Shown here: piece after piece, positions 1 to 5,828 of the stretch
How positions within the stretch are numbered: the stretch's first letter is position 1
Layout: each line of letters begins with the position of its first letter
NCBI GenBank assembly: GCA_023254015.1
Contig: JALQYS010000052.1
Span: forward strand, 1 to 7,201
Direction of reading: 5' to 3'
DNA from: Paracoccaceae bacterium
GTDB taxonomy: Bacteria; Pseudomonadota; Alphaproteobacteria; Rhodobacterales; Rhodobacteraceae
DNA: 7,201 bases
The notes under the pieces: generated by a model
What the model was told of the DNA's origin: nothing
Databases searched by the model: none
What the model saw: the letters and a program-made list of their open reading frames with translations, nothing else
Position numbers and translations under genes: made by a program

Positions 1-751
1 GCAGGATGATTTCCTGCAGCCATTCGGGGATTTCGGTGCGCAAGGCACGCGGCGGCACCGGATCGCGCCAGAGCCGCTGGCGCACCTGCTTGATCGTCTC
101 GGGTTCGCCAAAGGGCATCTTGCCGGTGGCCAGATGATACAGAATCGCCCCCAGCCCATAAAGATCGCTGCGCAGATCGCCCCGCTGGCGCAGAATCTGT
201 TCGGGCGCGATATAGGGGAAGGTTCCCATCGGAATGGTGAACTCTTCGGCCAGAAGGTCGGGCAGATGGTCATGGCGCGACAGGCCAAAGTCGATCAGCA
301 CCATCTCGCCCGTCGGGCGTTGCAGGAAATTGTCGGGCTTCAGATCCAGATGGATGACGTGCTGGCGATGCAGATCATGCACCGCCTGCGCCATGCGTGC
401 GGCCATCTCGATCAACTCATCAATCGCCAGGGGGGCACGTTTGAAATACTGCCAAAGCGAGCCGCCGGGGATCTTTTCCGTCACGATATAGGCCATCTGG
501 GAAAAATCGCCCTGCCCCATCACCCGAGGCACATGCGGCCCCGTCAGCCGCGGCATGATCATCTGTTCCACCTCGAACCCGACGATGGTGGGGCCGTCAT
601 AGCCGTCCAGAATGGTGGGCACCTTCATGACCATCGGGGTGCGATATAGCGGATGGGTCACTTCCCAGATCGTGGCAAAGCCGCCGGTATGTAGCTTTTC
701 GCCCAAGGTAAAGCCGTCAATCTCCAGTCCGGTGGCGGGCTTGATCTGCAT
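1..751 (-). CDS. Serine/threonine protein kinase, C-terminus cut by window edge
   Basis: This is a cytosolic eukaryotic-like (Hanks-type) protein kinase expected to transfer phosphate from ATP to Ser/Thr of protein targets. 250 codons are visible and the 3' end lies outside the window. Kinase landmarks run in order: a glycine-rich loop TGGFATIWEV (22-31), the ATP lysine K43 in VMKVP, a probable helix-C Glu (E60 or E62), the catalytic loop HLDLKPDN (134-141) with D136 and N141, DFG (154-156), APE (182-184) and D196 in SDLYGLG. The catalytic loop reads HLD rather than HRD, so this is a non-RD kinase. The ATG at 751 has AAAGGA at 759-764, 7 nt upstream, which overlaps the TGA of the preceding phosphoesterase gene; this supports translational coupling in one operon. 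In Rhodobacterales, kinases of this kind are often fused to a C-terminal universal stress protein domain, but that part would lie outside the window and is only an inference. The kinase call itself is secure. Confidence 0.93.
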   Translation of the reverse strand, partial: MQIKPATGLEIDGFTLGEKLHTGGFATIWEVTHPLYRTPMVMKVPTILDGYDGPTIVGFEVEQMIMPRLTGPHVPRVMGQGDFSQMAYIVTEKIPGGSLWQYFKRAPLAIDELIEMAARMAQAVHDLHRQHVIHLDLKPDNFLQRPTGEMVLIDFGLSRHDHLPDLLAEEFTIPMGTFPYIAPEQILRQRGDLRSDLYGLGAILYHLATGKMPFGEPETIKQVRQRLWRDPVPPRALRTEIPEWLQEIIL

Positions 752-763
752 GGCACGGTCCTT

Positions 764-1504
764 TCAGAAACCTTTGACCAGACGGGCGGCCAGCGCCTCG
801 GGCAGGCCGGCGCTGCGCACCTTGCGGGCGGTGGTGGCGCTGTCATAACCGACCCGGCGGAAGGTCAGCTCATTGCGGTCGGTGTCCATGACCGACCACG
901 AGGCCAGCCCCGATCCATCGCGCGGCTGGCCGACCGACCCGATCACCCCCAGCCAGCGTCGCGACCGGATCAGCGGCACGCCGGTGCCATAGCCGAACTG
1001 ATGGCCCATGACCCGCCCTGACAGATCGCAGCTGTAAAGCGCGGGCTTGTGGACATGGCCGCAAAAGATCAGCCGCGCCTTCGACACCCGAAAGGACGGC
1101 ATGGCGTGGTTTTCATTGGTGACATAGATCCAGTCCTGCGGATCATTGGCGCTGGCATGCACGAACAGCATGTCCTCTTCGGTCACCGTCAGTGGCAGCT
1201 CCGACAGAAAGGCCTTGTGCACCGCCGAGAGGCGATCCACCGTCCAGTCGATCACCCGCCGGGCCTGGGCGTTCAGCGCGCCGTCCGGCACGCCGATGGC
1301 CCGGTCATGGTTGCCGCGCACCGTAATCGCGCCCCGGGCCTGCAGATCGGCCACCTTGTCGATGCACCAGTCGGGGTCGGGACCATAGCCCACGATGTCG
1401 CCCAGGATGGCAAAGCGATCAATGCGCATCCCCGCGGCATCGGCCAGAACCGCCTCCAGCGCCTCGCGGTTGGCGTGAATGTCCGTCAGGATCGCAAGAC
1501 GCAT
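764..1504 (-). CDS. Metallophosphoesterase family protein (calcineurin-like)
   Basis: This 246-residue cytosolic protein belongs to the calcineurin-like metallophosphoesterase superfamily (COG0639/YfcE-like), dinuclear metal phosphatases or phosphodiesterases. The metal-site motifs are all present in order: DIH (8-10), GDIVGYG (35-41), GNHD (64-67), LFVHAS with H116, and GHVH (149-152). No signal peptide or membrane segment is seen. An in-frame ATG 28 codons upstream (1588) is possible, but the ATG at 1504 is preferred: homology to the fold starts at MRLAILTDIH, a GAAGGGGGG Shine-Dalgarno lies about 7 nt upstream, and the longer form would cover the candidate FNR box and promoter. The stop is 12 bp from the downstream kinase start, so a predicted phosphatase and a kinase are co-transcribed. 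Whether it acts on phosphoproteins, nucleotides (Ap4A-like) or other esters cannot be told from sequence. Confidence 0.9.
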   Translation of the reverse strand: MRLAILTDIHANREALEAVLADAAGMRIDRFAILGDIVGYGPDPDWCIDKVADLQARGAITVRGNHDRAIGVPDGALNAQARRVIDWTVDRLSAVHKAFLSELPLTVTEEDMLFVHASANDPQDWIYVTNENHAMPSFRVSKARLIFCGHVHKPALYSCDLSGRVMGHQFGYGTGVPLIRSRRWLGVIGSVGQPRDGSGLASWSVMDTDRNELTFRRVGYDSATTARKVRSAGLPEALAARLVKGF

Positions 1505-1547
1505 GTTCCCCCCTTCGCCGGTGCGGAAACCGCCCAAGCGCCATGCC

Positions 1548-1555
1548 AGATTAAT
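1548..1555 (-). promoter_or_regulatory. Putative -10 region of the phosphoesterase/kinase operon
   Basis: Read on the minus strand this AT-rich patch is ATTAATCT in otherwise GC-rich DNA; either ATTAAT or TAATCT could serve as the -10 hexamer. If TAATCT (1553-1548) is used, transcription would begin near 1540, giving a leader of about 36 nt before the ATG at 1504. That places the centre of the FNR-like box (1581.5) at about -41.5, the class II activator position. No convincing -35 element is seen, as expected for an activator-dependent promoter. This is inference from position and composition only. Confidence 0.45.
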
Positions 1556-1574
1556 GATTTGCCCCCGGTCTTCC

Positions 1575-1588
1575 GTGATCTGGATCAA
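1575..1588 (-). promoter_or_regulatory. Candidate FNR/FnrL-type binding site
   Basis: The minus strand reads TTGAT-CCAG-ATCAC, matching the established FNR consensus TTGAT-N4-ATCAA at 9 of 10 specified positions. FNR-type regulators (FnrL, FnrP or other Crp/Fnr members in alphaproteobacteria) activate genes under low oxygen. The site lies in the 99-bp gap between the XRE-cupin regulator stop and the phosphoesterase start, 71-84 bp upstream of the latter, and suitably placed relative to the -10-like patch at 1548-1555. Related Crp/Fnr proteins such as Dnr/Nnr use similar boxes, so the exact regulator is uncertain. Confidence 0.6.
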
Positions 1589-1603
1589 GCCCTGCAGGCA
1601 GGC

Positions 1604-2224
1604 TCAGGCCAGCGAGGTCACCCACAACAGCGTGGCATCGTCATCGGAAATCGAAATCACGTTATGCCCCATCGAGGCGTCATAATAGGCGCTGTCGCCG
1701 CGGCGCAGTTCGACGGGTTCGTAGAATTCGGTATACATCCGCACCACGCCGGTCAGGACATAAAGGAATTCCTCGCCGTCATGGCGCACCCAGCCGTCAA
1801 ACTCGTCCATCGACCGCGCCCGGATCACCGCCCGATAGGGCAGCATCTGCTTGCGCGTCAGGGCGCCGGCCAGCAATTCGTGCTCATAGGTGGTGGTGGC
1901 ATGGCCTTGCCCCTCGCCCATCTTGGTCACCGCCATGCGGGCGGTGGCCTGGGGTTTGGCCGGCGGGGTGAACAGCTGCGGCACCGACATGCCCATGCCC
2001 TGCGCCAGCTTTTTCAGCGCCTCATAGGTCGGCGACATCTGGCCGTTTTCGATCTTCGACAGCGTCGACCGCGCCAGACCGGCCTGCACGGCGGCCTGTT
2101 CCAGCGTCCAGCCCTTGGCCTTGCGCAGATCGCGCACGCGCTGCCCAAGGTCCAGCGCCTCGACGGCACTGGTGCCCCCGCTTTCGCGGGCGATCCGGAT
2201 GAGCTTTTTCGGGTCGCTTGACAT
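1604..2224 (-). CDS. XRE-family transcriptional regulator with C-terminal cupin domain
   Basis: This 206-residue cytosolic DNA-binding protein joins an N-terminal helix-turn-helix to a small-molecule-binding cupin. The XRE HTH covers about residues 27-84, with QRVRDLRKAKGWTLEQAA followed by the recognition segment STLSKIENGQMSPT. A linker (85-125) leads to a cupin_2 barrel (about 128-205) with H148, E151/E152 and YVLTG in the first motif and GDSAYYDASMGHNV in the second. Proteins of this architecture (COG1396/COG3837-like, PuuR-related) usually repress nearby metabolic genes and respond to a ligand in the cupin. Here the gene is divergent from the synthetase/DsbA-like operon across 127 bp, so it probably controls that operon and itself. 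The effector is unknown. The ATG at 2224 fits the start of the conserved region; its ribosome-binding site is weak (GGGCGAAG). Confidence 0.92.
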   Translation of the reverse strand: MSSDPKKLIRIARESGGTSAVEALDLGQRVRDLRKAKGWTLEQAAVQAGLARSTLSKIENGQMSPTYEALKKLAQGMGMSVPQLFTPPAKPQATARMAVTKMGEGQGHATTTYEHELLAGALTRKQMLPYRAVIRARSMDEFDGWVRHDGEEFLYVLTGVVRMYTEFYEPVELRRGDSAYYDASMGHNVISISDDDATLLWVTSLA

Positions 2225-2248
2225 GGCTTCGCCCTAGCGTGAAAGGGC

Positions 2249-2265
2249 GCGGGCTTCAAGCCCGC
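2249..2265. promoter_or_regulatory. 17-bp palindrome, candidate operator near the regulator gene
   Basis: GCGGGCTT-C-AAGCCCGC is a perfect inverted repeat with 8-bp arms around one central base, centred at 2257, 33 bp from the regulator start codon. On the minus strand its core gives TTGAAG, which could be a -35 element 17 bp before a poor -10 (TAGGGC at 2236-2231). Overlap of an operator with the regulator's own promoter would fit autoregulation. A shorter inverted repeat (CGCCCT at 2230-2235 with AGGGCG at 2244-2249) lies next to it. The operator role is inference. Confidence 0.45.
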
Positions 2266-2313
2266 CCGCAGGCAGGGGCTGGCAGATCCATCGCGGGGGG
2301 CGGGGATTTTCGC

Positions 2314-2322
2314 TCTTCAAGA
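2314..2322. promoter_or_regulatory. Second CTTCAAG palindrome, candidate operator of the synthetase operon
   Basis: TCTT-C-AAGA is a perfect 9-bp inverted repeat sharing the CTTCAAG core with the palindrome centred at 2257. It is centred at 2318, 61 bp from the other centre and 34 bp before the synthetase ATG at 2352. TTCAAG (2316-2321) could be a weak -35 followed after 17 bp by TAGCAA (2339-2344). The similar placement relative to both divergent genes suggests a pair of binding sites for one protein, most simply the XRE-cupin regulator. The arms are short, so confidence is low. Confidence 0.35.
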
Positions 2323-2351
2323 CGCCCGCCTGCCGGGTTAGCAAGGCGGAC

Positions 2352-3845
2352 ATGACACAGGACAACTTCAACCTTGCCGCCCATGCCCTGCGCCATGCCG
2401 AACGGCTGGGCGATCATCCCGCGCTGGAGATCCTGGGGCCTGACGGGGCCGAAGTCTGGAGCTTTGCCCGCCTTGAGGCGACCGTGCGCGGCATCGGCAG
2501 CGGGCTGGTGGCGCTGGGTCTGGCGCCGGGCGACCGGATCCTGTTGCGTCTGGGCAATTCCGCCAGCTTCCCCCTGGCCTATCTGGGCGCCATTGCGGCG
2601 GGTTTCGTGCCGGTGCCCACCGCGGCGGCGCTGACCGTCCCCGAGGTGACCCGGCTGGCCGGCCTGATCGCTCCGGCGCTGGTGATCGCCGATGGTGGCA
2701 TCGCCCTGCCCGAGGGCGGCCACCGCCTGCTGCCCGCCGAAAGCCTTCTGGCGATGCAGGGCCTGCCGCCCTGCCCCTATGCCTTGGGCGATGCCGACCG
2801 GCCGGGCTATATTGTCTTTACCTCGGGCACATCCGGGCGCAGCCTGCCCGTTGTGCATGCCCACCGCGCGCTTTTGGCCCGGGCGATGATGCATCAGGGC
2901 TGGGAAGGGCTGCAGGCCGGCGACCGGCTGATGCATGCCGGCGCGATGAACTGGACCTACACGCTGGGCACCGGCCTTCTGGACCCTTGGACGGTCGGAG
3001 CCACGGCTCTGGTGCCCGCCCCCGGAACCGCGCCCGCCGATCTGGCGCGGCTGGCGGCCCGTCACGGTGCGACCATCCTTGCCGGTGCCCCGGGCATCTA
3101 TCGCCAGATGCTGAAGGCCACGCCCTTGCCGCCCCTGCCCAGCCTGCGCCACGGTCTTTCCGCGGGCGAGGCCCTGCCCCCTGCCCTGCGCGCCCAATGG
3201 CAGGCCACCACCGGGACCGACCTGCACGAGGCGCTGGGGATGACGGAATGTTCAACCTTCCTGTCAGGCAGCCCGGCGCGGCCCGCTCCGATGGGGGCCA
3301 CCGGCTTTGCTCAGCCCGGCCGCCGCGTGGCCGTTCTGGACGAGGCAGGCCAGCCCCTTCCCCCCGGCAGCCCCGGCATCCTGGCCGTGCATCGGGACGA
3401 TCCGGGGCTGATGCTGGGCTATCTTGACGCGCCGGAAGAAACCGCCAGCCGCTTGCAGGGGGACTGGTTCTTCACCGGCGATCTGGTTGAACAAAGCCCC
3501 GACGGCGCCTTCCGCCATCTCGGTCGGGCCGATGATATCCTGAACCCCGGCGGGTTCCGCGTGGCCCCGCAAGAGGTCGAGGCGGCGCTGGCCACCTGCC
3601 CCGGCGTCACCGATTGCGGCGTGACCGAGGTCGAAGTCTCCCCCGGCACCCGGGTTCTGGCTTGCGCCCATCTGGGCCATGCCGACGAGGCCGCCCTGAC
3701 CGCCCATGCCAGCGCCCAGCTGGCGCGCTACAAACAGCCGCGGCTGTGGTTCCACCTTGACCATCTGCCGCGCAACGCCAACATGAAGCTCAACCGCCGC
3801 GCCCTGCGCGCCCTCCTGCAGGAGCGTTTCGATGATCCGTCTTGA
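2352..3845 (+). CDS. AMP-binding acyl-CoA synthetase/ligase-like protein with altered P-loop
   Basis: This 497-residue cytosolic protein belongs to the ANL superfamily, which activates carboxylic acids as acyl-AMP and usually transfers them to CoA. The closest feel is to benzoate-CoA ligase-like enzymes, but the substrate is unknown. Motifs in order: A3 P-loop FTSGTSGRSLPVVHAH (156-171), A5 ALGMTE (294-299), A7 WFFTGD (372-377), A8 GRADDILNPGGFRV (391-404), and A10 NANMKLNR (475-482) with the adenylation lysine K479. The usual P-loop P-K-G is replaced by S-L-P, so the conserved phosphate-contacting lysine position is L165. The reading frame around it is intact. The C-terminal subdomain is complete and the length is slightly short for the family. 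The start at 2352 has AAGGCGG just upstream. The stop overlaps the next gene by 14 bp, and the divergent XRE-cupin regulator probably controls both. The family call is firm; CoA-ligase activity is likely but not proven. Confidence 0.88.
   Translation: MTQDNFNLAAHALRHAERLGDHPALEILGPDGAEVWSFARLEATVRGIGSGLVALGLAPGDRILLRLGNSASFPLAYLGAIAAGFVPVPTAAALTVPEVTRLAGLIAPALVIADGGIALPEGGHRLLPAESLLAMQGLPPCPYALGDADRPGYIVFTSGTSGRSLPVVHAHRALLARAMMHQGWEGLQAGDRLMHAGAMNWTYTLGTGLLDPWTVGATALVPAPGTAPADLARLAARHGATILAGAPGIYRQMLKATPLPPLPSLRHGLSAGEALPPALRAQWQATTGTDLHEALGMTECSTFLSGSPARPAPMGATGFAQPGRRVAVLDEAGQPLPPGSPGILAVHRDDPGLMLGYLDAPEETASRLQGDWFFTGDLVEQSPDGAFRHLGRADDILNPGGFRVAPQEVEAALATCPGVTDCGVTEVEVSPGTRVLACAHLGHADEAALTAHASAQLARYKQPRLWFHLDHLPRNANMKLNRRALRALLQERFDDPS
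3813..3831 (+). promoter_or_regulatory. Ribosome-binding site of the DsbA-like gene inside a palindrome
   Basis: A strong Shine-Dalgarno AGGAG (3820-3824) lies 7 nt before the ATG at 3832, inside the end of the synthetase gene. It forms the right half of a perfect 12-bp palindrome CTCCTGCAGGAG (3813-3824). In RNA, CTCC could pair with GGAG across a TGCA loop and hide the site until ribosomes translating the synthetase open it. This favours translational coupling; the short stem makes the effect uncertain. Confidence 0.5.
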
Positions 3846-4467
3846 TATCTTCTCCGACCCGATCTGCCCCTGGTGCCATATCGGCAAGGCCAACCTGGAC
3901 CGCGCGCTCGAGGCCCACCCCGAACATCCGTTCCGGATCGAATGGCACCCGTTCCAGCTGAACCCTGACATGCCGCGCGAAGGCGTGGACAAGCACGCCT
4001 ATCTGGCCGCCAAGTTCGGCGCCGACCAGCTGACCCAGGTCCATCTGCGGCTCAAGGAAATGAGCCGCGCCGCGGGGGCCGAGATCGACCCCGACACGCC
4101 CAAGCGCATCCCGAACACGCTCGATGCCCACCGGCTGATTCACTGGGCGGGGCTTGAGGGGCGTCAGACGGCCGTCGTCTCGGCCCTGTTCCGCGCCTAT
4201 TGGCGCGAGGGGCGCGACATCGGCAACGCGGGCGTGCTGGCCGACATCGCCGCGCAGGCGGGGATGGACCGCGCCATGGTTGCCCGGCTTCTGGCCTCGG
4301 ACGCCGATGCCGACGACATCCGCGCCCGCGATCAGGACGCCCGGCAAAAGGGGGTGAACGCCGTGCCGACCTTCCTGATTGCCCAGCAATATGTCGTCTC
4401 CGGCGCGCAGCCGCCCGAGGTCTGGGGGCAGGTCATCCGCGAGTTGGTGGAAAAGTCCAAGGGCTGA
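3832..4467 (+). CDS. DsbA-family (FrnE-like) thioredoxin-fold oxidoreductase
   Basis: This 211-residue protein belongs to the DsbA/2-hydroxychromene-2-carboxylate isomerase family (COG2761, FrnE-like). The thioredoxin fold starts at once (MIRLDIFSDPICPWCHIGK) with a C12-P-W-C15 redox motif. An all-helical insert covers about residues 50-165, and the cis-proline loop is GVNAVPTFLI with P179. There is no signal peptide, so unlike periplasmic DsbA it is cytosolic. Known relatives act as thiol oxidoreductases or glutathione-dependent isomerases; the intact CPWC favours a thiol-disulfide role. The gene overlaps the end of the synthetase by 14 bp and has a strong AGGAG 7 nt upstream, so the two are co-translated. 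The close link suggests a shared pathway, though FrnE-like genes are common next to unrelated genes. The family is certain and the substrate unknown. Confidence 0.92.
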   Translation: MIRLDIFSDPICPWCHIGKANLDRALEAHPEHPFRIEWHPFQLNPDMPREGVDKHAYLAAKFGADQLTQVHLRLKEMSRAAGAEIDPDTPKRIPNTLDAHRLIHWAGLEGRQTAVVSALFRAYWREGRDIGNAGVLADIAAQAGMDRAMVARLLASDADADDIRARDQDARQKGVNAVPTFLIAQQYVVSGAQPPEVWGQVIRELVEKSKG

Positions 4468-4473
4468 CCCCCG

Positions 4474-4544
4474 GCTCGTCGGGAACTTCGTTCCTCCTCG
4501 CACGCAGGCCCCCCCGACGAGCGGACGCATGTCCGACGAGGAGG
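4474..4544. repeat. Structured intergenic element with overlapping inverted repeats
   Basis: This lies in the 150-bp gap between the DsbA-like and MFS genes. GCTCGTCGGG (4474-4483) is a perfect 10-bp inverted match to CCCGACGAGC (4513-4522). CCTCCTCG (4493-4500) is a perfect match to CGAGGAGG (4537-4544). CCGACGAG occurs twice as a direct repeat (4515-4522, 4533-4540). Small hairpins GGAAC-ttc-GTTCC (4482-4494) and CGGAC-gcat-GTCCG (4522-4535) are embedded. Several of these pairings exclude each other, so an RNA could switch between folds. No T-run follows, so it is not a classical intrinsic terminator. It may be a dispersed intergenic repeat of this genome, an attenuator-like leader of the exporter, or an mRNA 3'-end structure. 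I see no coding potential. Confidence 0.6.
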
Positions 4545-4608
4545 GTTGCTCTGGACCTTTCCGCCTGCAAAAGGCAAAACCCCACTGCCGCGCCTTTGCG
4601 GTGGCCCC

Positions 4609-4617
4609 AGGTGATCC
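4609..4617 (+). promoter_or_regulatory. Extended Shine-Dalgarno deciding the MFS start
   Basis: AGGTGATCC directly abuts the ATG at 4618 and is complementary over 9 nt to the conserved 16S rRNA 3' end (GGATCACCT). The pairing register leaves 5 nt after AGGT, the normal spacing. This fixes the start codon. Confidence 0.7.
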
Positions 4618-5814
4618 ATGCCCTCCTCTCCTTCGCGCGGCGAATTCATCGCCCTTCTGGCGCTTTTGTTCGCCACCATCGCCCTGTCCATCGATGCCAT
4701 GCTGCCGGCCCTGCCGGCCATCGCGGCGGCGCTGTCGCCCAGCGATCCGAACAAGGCCCAGCTGGTCCTGACCGCCTTCGTGCTGGGGATGGGGGTGGGC
4801 ACGCTCTTTGCAGGCCCCCTGTCCGACAGTCTGGGGCGCAAGACCACCATCCTGGCGGGTTTTGCCCTGTATATCCTTGCCTCGGCCGCTGCCTGGGCTG
4901 CACCCAGCCTTGAAACCCTGCTTGTGGCCCGTATCGTGATGGGCCTTGGGGCCGCCGCGCCGCGAACGGTGACGATCGCCATGGTGCGCGACATGTTCAA
5001 AGGCCCCGAGATGGCGCAGATCATGTCCTTTGCCATGATGGTCTTTACCGTCGTGCCCGCCATTGCCCCGCTGATGGGCCAGGGGGTGATCGCCCTTGCC
5101 GGTTGGCAAGCCATCTTTCTGGTCTACATCGGCTTTGCGCTGGTGGTGGCCAGCTGGCTGCACCTGCGCCAGCCCGAAACCCTGCCTCTTGCGGCGCGCC
5201 GCCCGCTGGCCTTCGGCCCCTTGCTGACCGCCTGCCGAGAGGTCATGTCGCTGCGCATCGTGCAGCTGTCCATCCTGACCCAGGCCCTGACGCTTGGCAT
5301 GCTGTTCGCTACTCTGTCCTCGATGGAGGGCATCTTTGCCCAGACCTTCGACCGCGCCGGCAGCTTTCCCCTGTGGTTTGCCCTGATCGCTGTTGCCTCG
5401 ATGTCCGGTTCCATCCTGAACGCCCGGCTGGTGATGCGGATCGGCATGCACGGCATGGTTAGGACGACCTATGCCGTGCTCCTGTCGGTGACGCTGGCCT
5501 ATCTGGCCCTGACAGCCACGGGCGTTCTTGGGCGCGATGGGGCGTTCTACGCCCATATCCTGTGGTCGGTGGTGCTTTTTGCCACCATGGGCCTGACGCT
5601 GGGCAATATCAACGCGGTGGCGATGGAGCCCCTGGGCCATGTGGCGGGCATGGCGACCTCGGTCATCTCCTCGATTGCCACGGTGGCGTCGGTTCTGCTG
5701 GCGGTGCCGGTCGGGCTGATGTTCGACGGCACCACGCTGCCGCTGCTCTTCGGTGTTGCGACCTATGGGGCAGCGGCCCTGGGTCTCGCGCAGCTGCTTC
5801 GGCGGCAGGCGTAA
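4618..5814 (+). CDS. Bcr/CflA-type MFS multidrug efflux transporter
   Basis: This 398-residue inner-membrane protein of the major facilitator superfamily (DHA1, Bcr/CflA family) is expected to export small hydrophobic compounds by proton antiport. About 12 hydrophobic segments are visible, roughly at 9-31, 47-69, 76-96, 100-122, 134-156, 162-180, 212-235, 252-268, 281-301, 309-330, 338-362 and 368-392. Family signatures are the TM1 SIDAMLPALPAIA (24-36), the motif A loop GPLSDSLGRK (66-75), the TM4 stretch GLGAAAPRTVTIAMVRD (109-125), a proline-rich TM5 VVPAIAPLMG (145-154) and the TM11 entry NAVAMEPLGHVAGMATS. Length is normal and nothing is broken. It follows the synthetase/DsbA-like operon after a 150-bp structured gap and converges on ispG with only 6 bp between stops. 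It might export a product or toxic substrate of the upstream pathway, but the substrate cannot be inferred. Confidence 0.92.
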   Translation: MPSSPSRGEFIALLALLFATIALSIDAMLPALPAIAAALSPSDPNKAQLVLTAFVLGMGVGTLFAGPLSDSLGRKTTILAGFALYILASAAAWAAPSLETLLVARIVMGLGAAAPRTVTIAMVRDMFKGPEMAQIMSFAMMVFTVVPAIAPLMGQGVIALAGWQAIFLVYIGFALVVASWLHLRQPETLPLAARRPLAFGPLLTACREVMSLRIVQLSILTQALTLGMLFATLSSMEGIFAQTFDRAGSFPLWFALIAVASMSGSILNARLVMRIGMHGMVRTTYAVLLSVTLAYLALTATGVLGRDGAFYAHILWSVVLFATMGLTLGNINAVAMEPLGHVAGMATSVISSIATVASVLLAVPVGLMFDGTTLPLLFGVATYGAAALGLAQLLRRQA

Positions 5815-5828
5815 CCGGGGTTACGCCT
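5807..5828. terminator. Perfect palindrome spanning both convergent stop codons; possible bidirectional terminator
   Basis: AGGCGTAACC (5807-5816) and GGTTACGCCT (5819-5828) are perfect 10-bp inverted arms around a central GG. The left arm contains the MFS stop TAA (5812-5814) and the right arm the ispG stop (TTA at 5821-5823 on the plus strand). Either transcript could form the hairpin at its 3' end. No T-run follows on either strand, so it may stabilise mRNA ends or act with Rho rather than as a classical terminator. Confidence 0.5.

Noticed and set aside
1505..1588. 28-codon N-terminal extension of the metallophosphoesterase from an ATG at 1588
   Set aside because: The metallophosphoesterase fold starts at the internal ATG at 1504, which has a good ribosome-binding site, and the extension overlaps the FNR-like box and the -10 patch.
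1588..1604. Terminator hairpin after the XRE-cupin regulator (AGCC/GGCT around CCTGCAGG)
   Set aside because: Only 4-bp arms and no T-run on the minus strand. It cannot be distinguished from chance symmetry in GC-rich DNA.
1049..2221. 390-codon open frame on the plus strand
   Set aside because: It lies antisense across the phosphoesterase and the XRE-cupin regulator, both with clear family motifs. The translation is His/Gly/Arg-rich with no recognisable domain, typical of a GC-rich shadow frame.
2256..3227. 323-codon open frame on the minus strand
   Set aside because: It is antisense to the AMP-binding gene, which has all ANL motifs in order. The translation is compositionally biased and resembles no family.
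4560..4604. Short inverted repeats (CCAC/GTGG at 4582-4604) as an intrinsic terminator before the MFS gene
   Set aside because: The stem is interrupted by a 3-nt bulge and no T-run follows; it lies too close to the MFS ribosome-binding site to be a likely terminator.
3790..5640. 616-codon open frame on the minus strand
   Set aside because: It runs antisense through the DsbA-like gene, the intergenic gap and most of the MFS gene. The composition is Gly/His/Gln-rich and low in hydrophobic residues, with no motifs.
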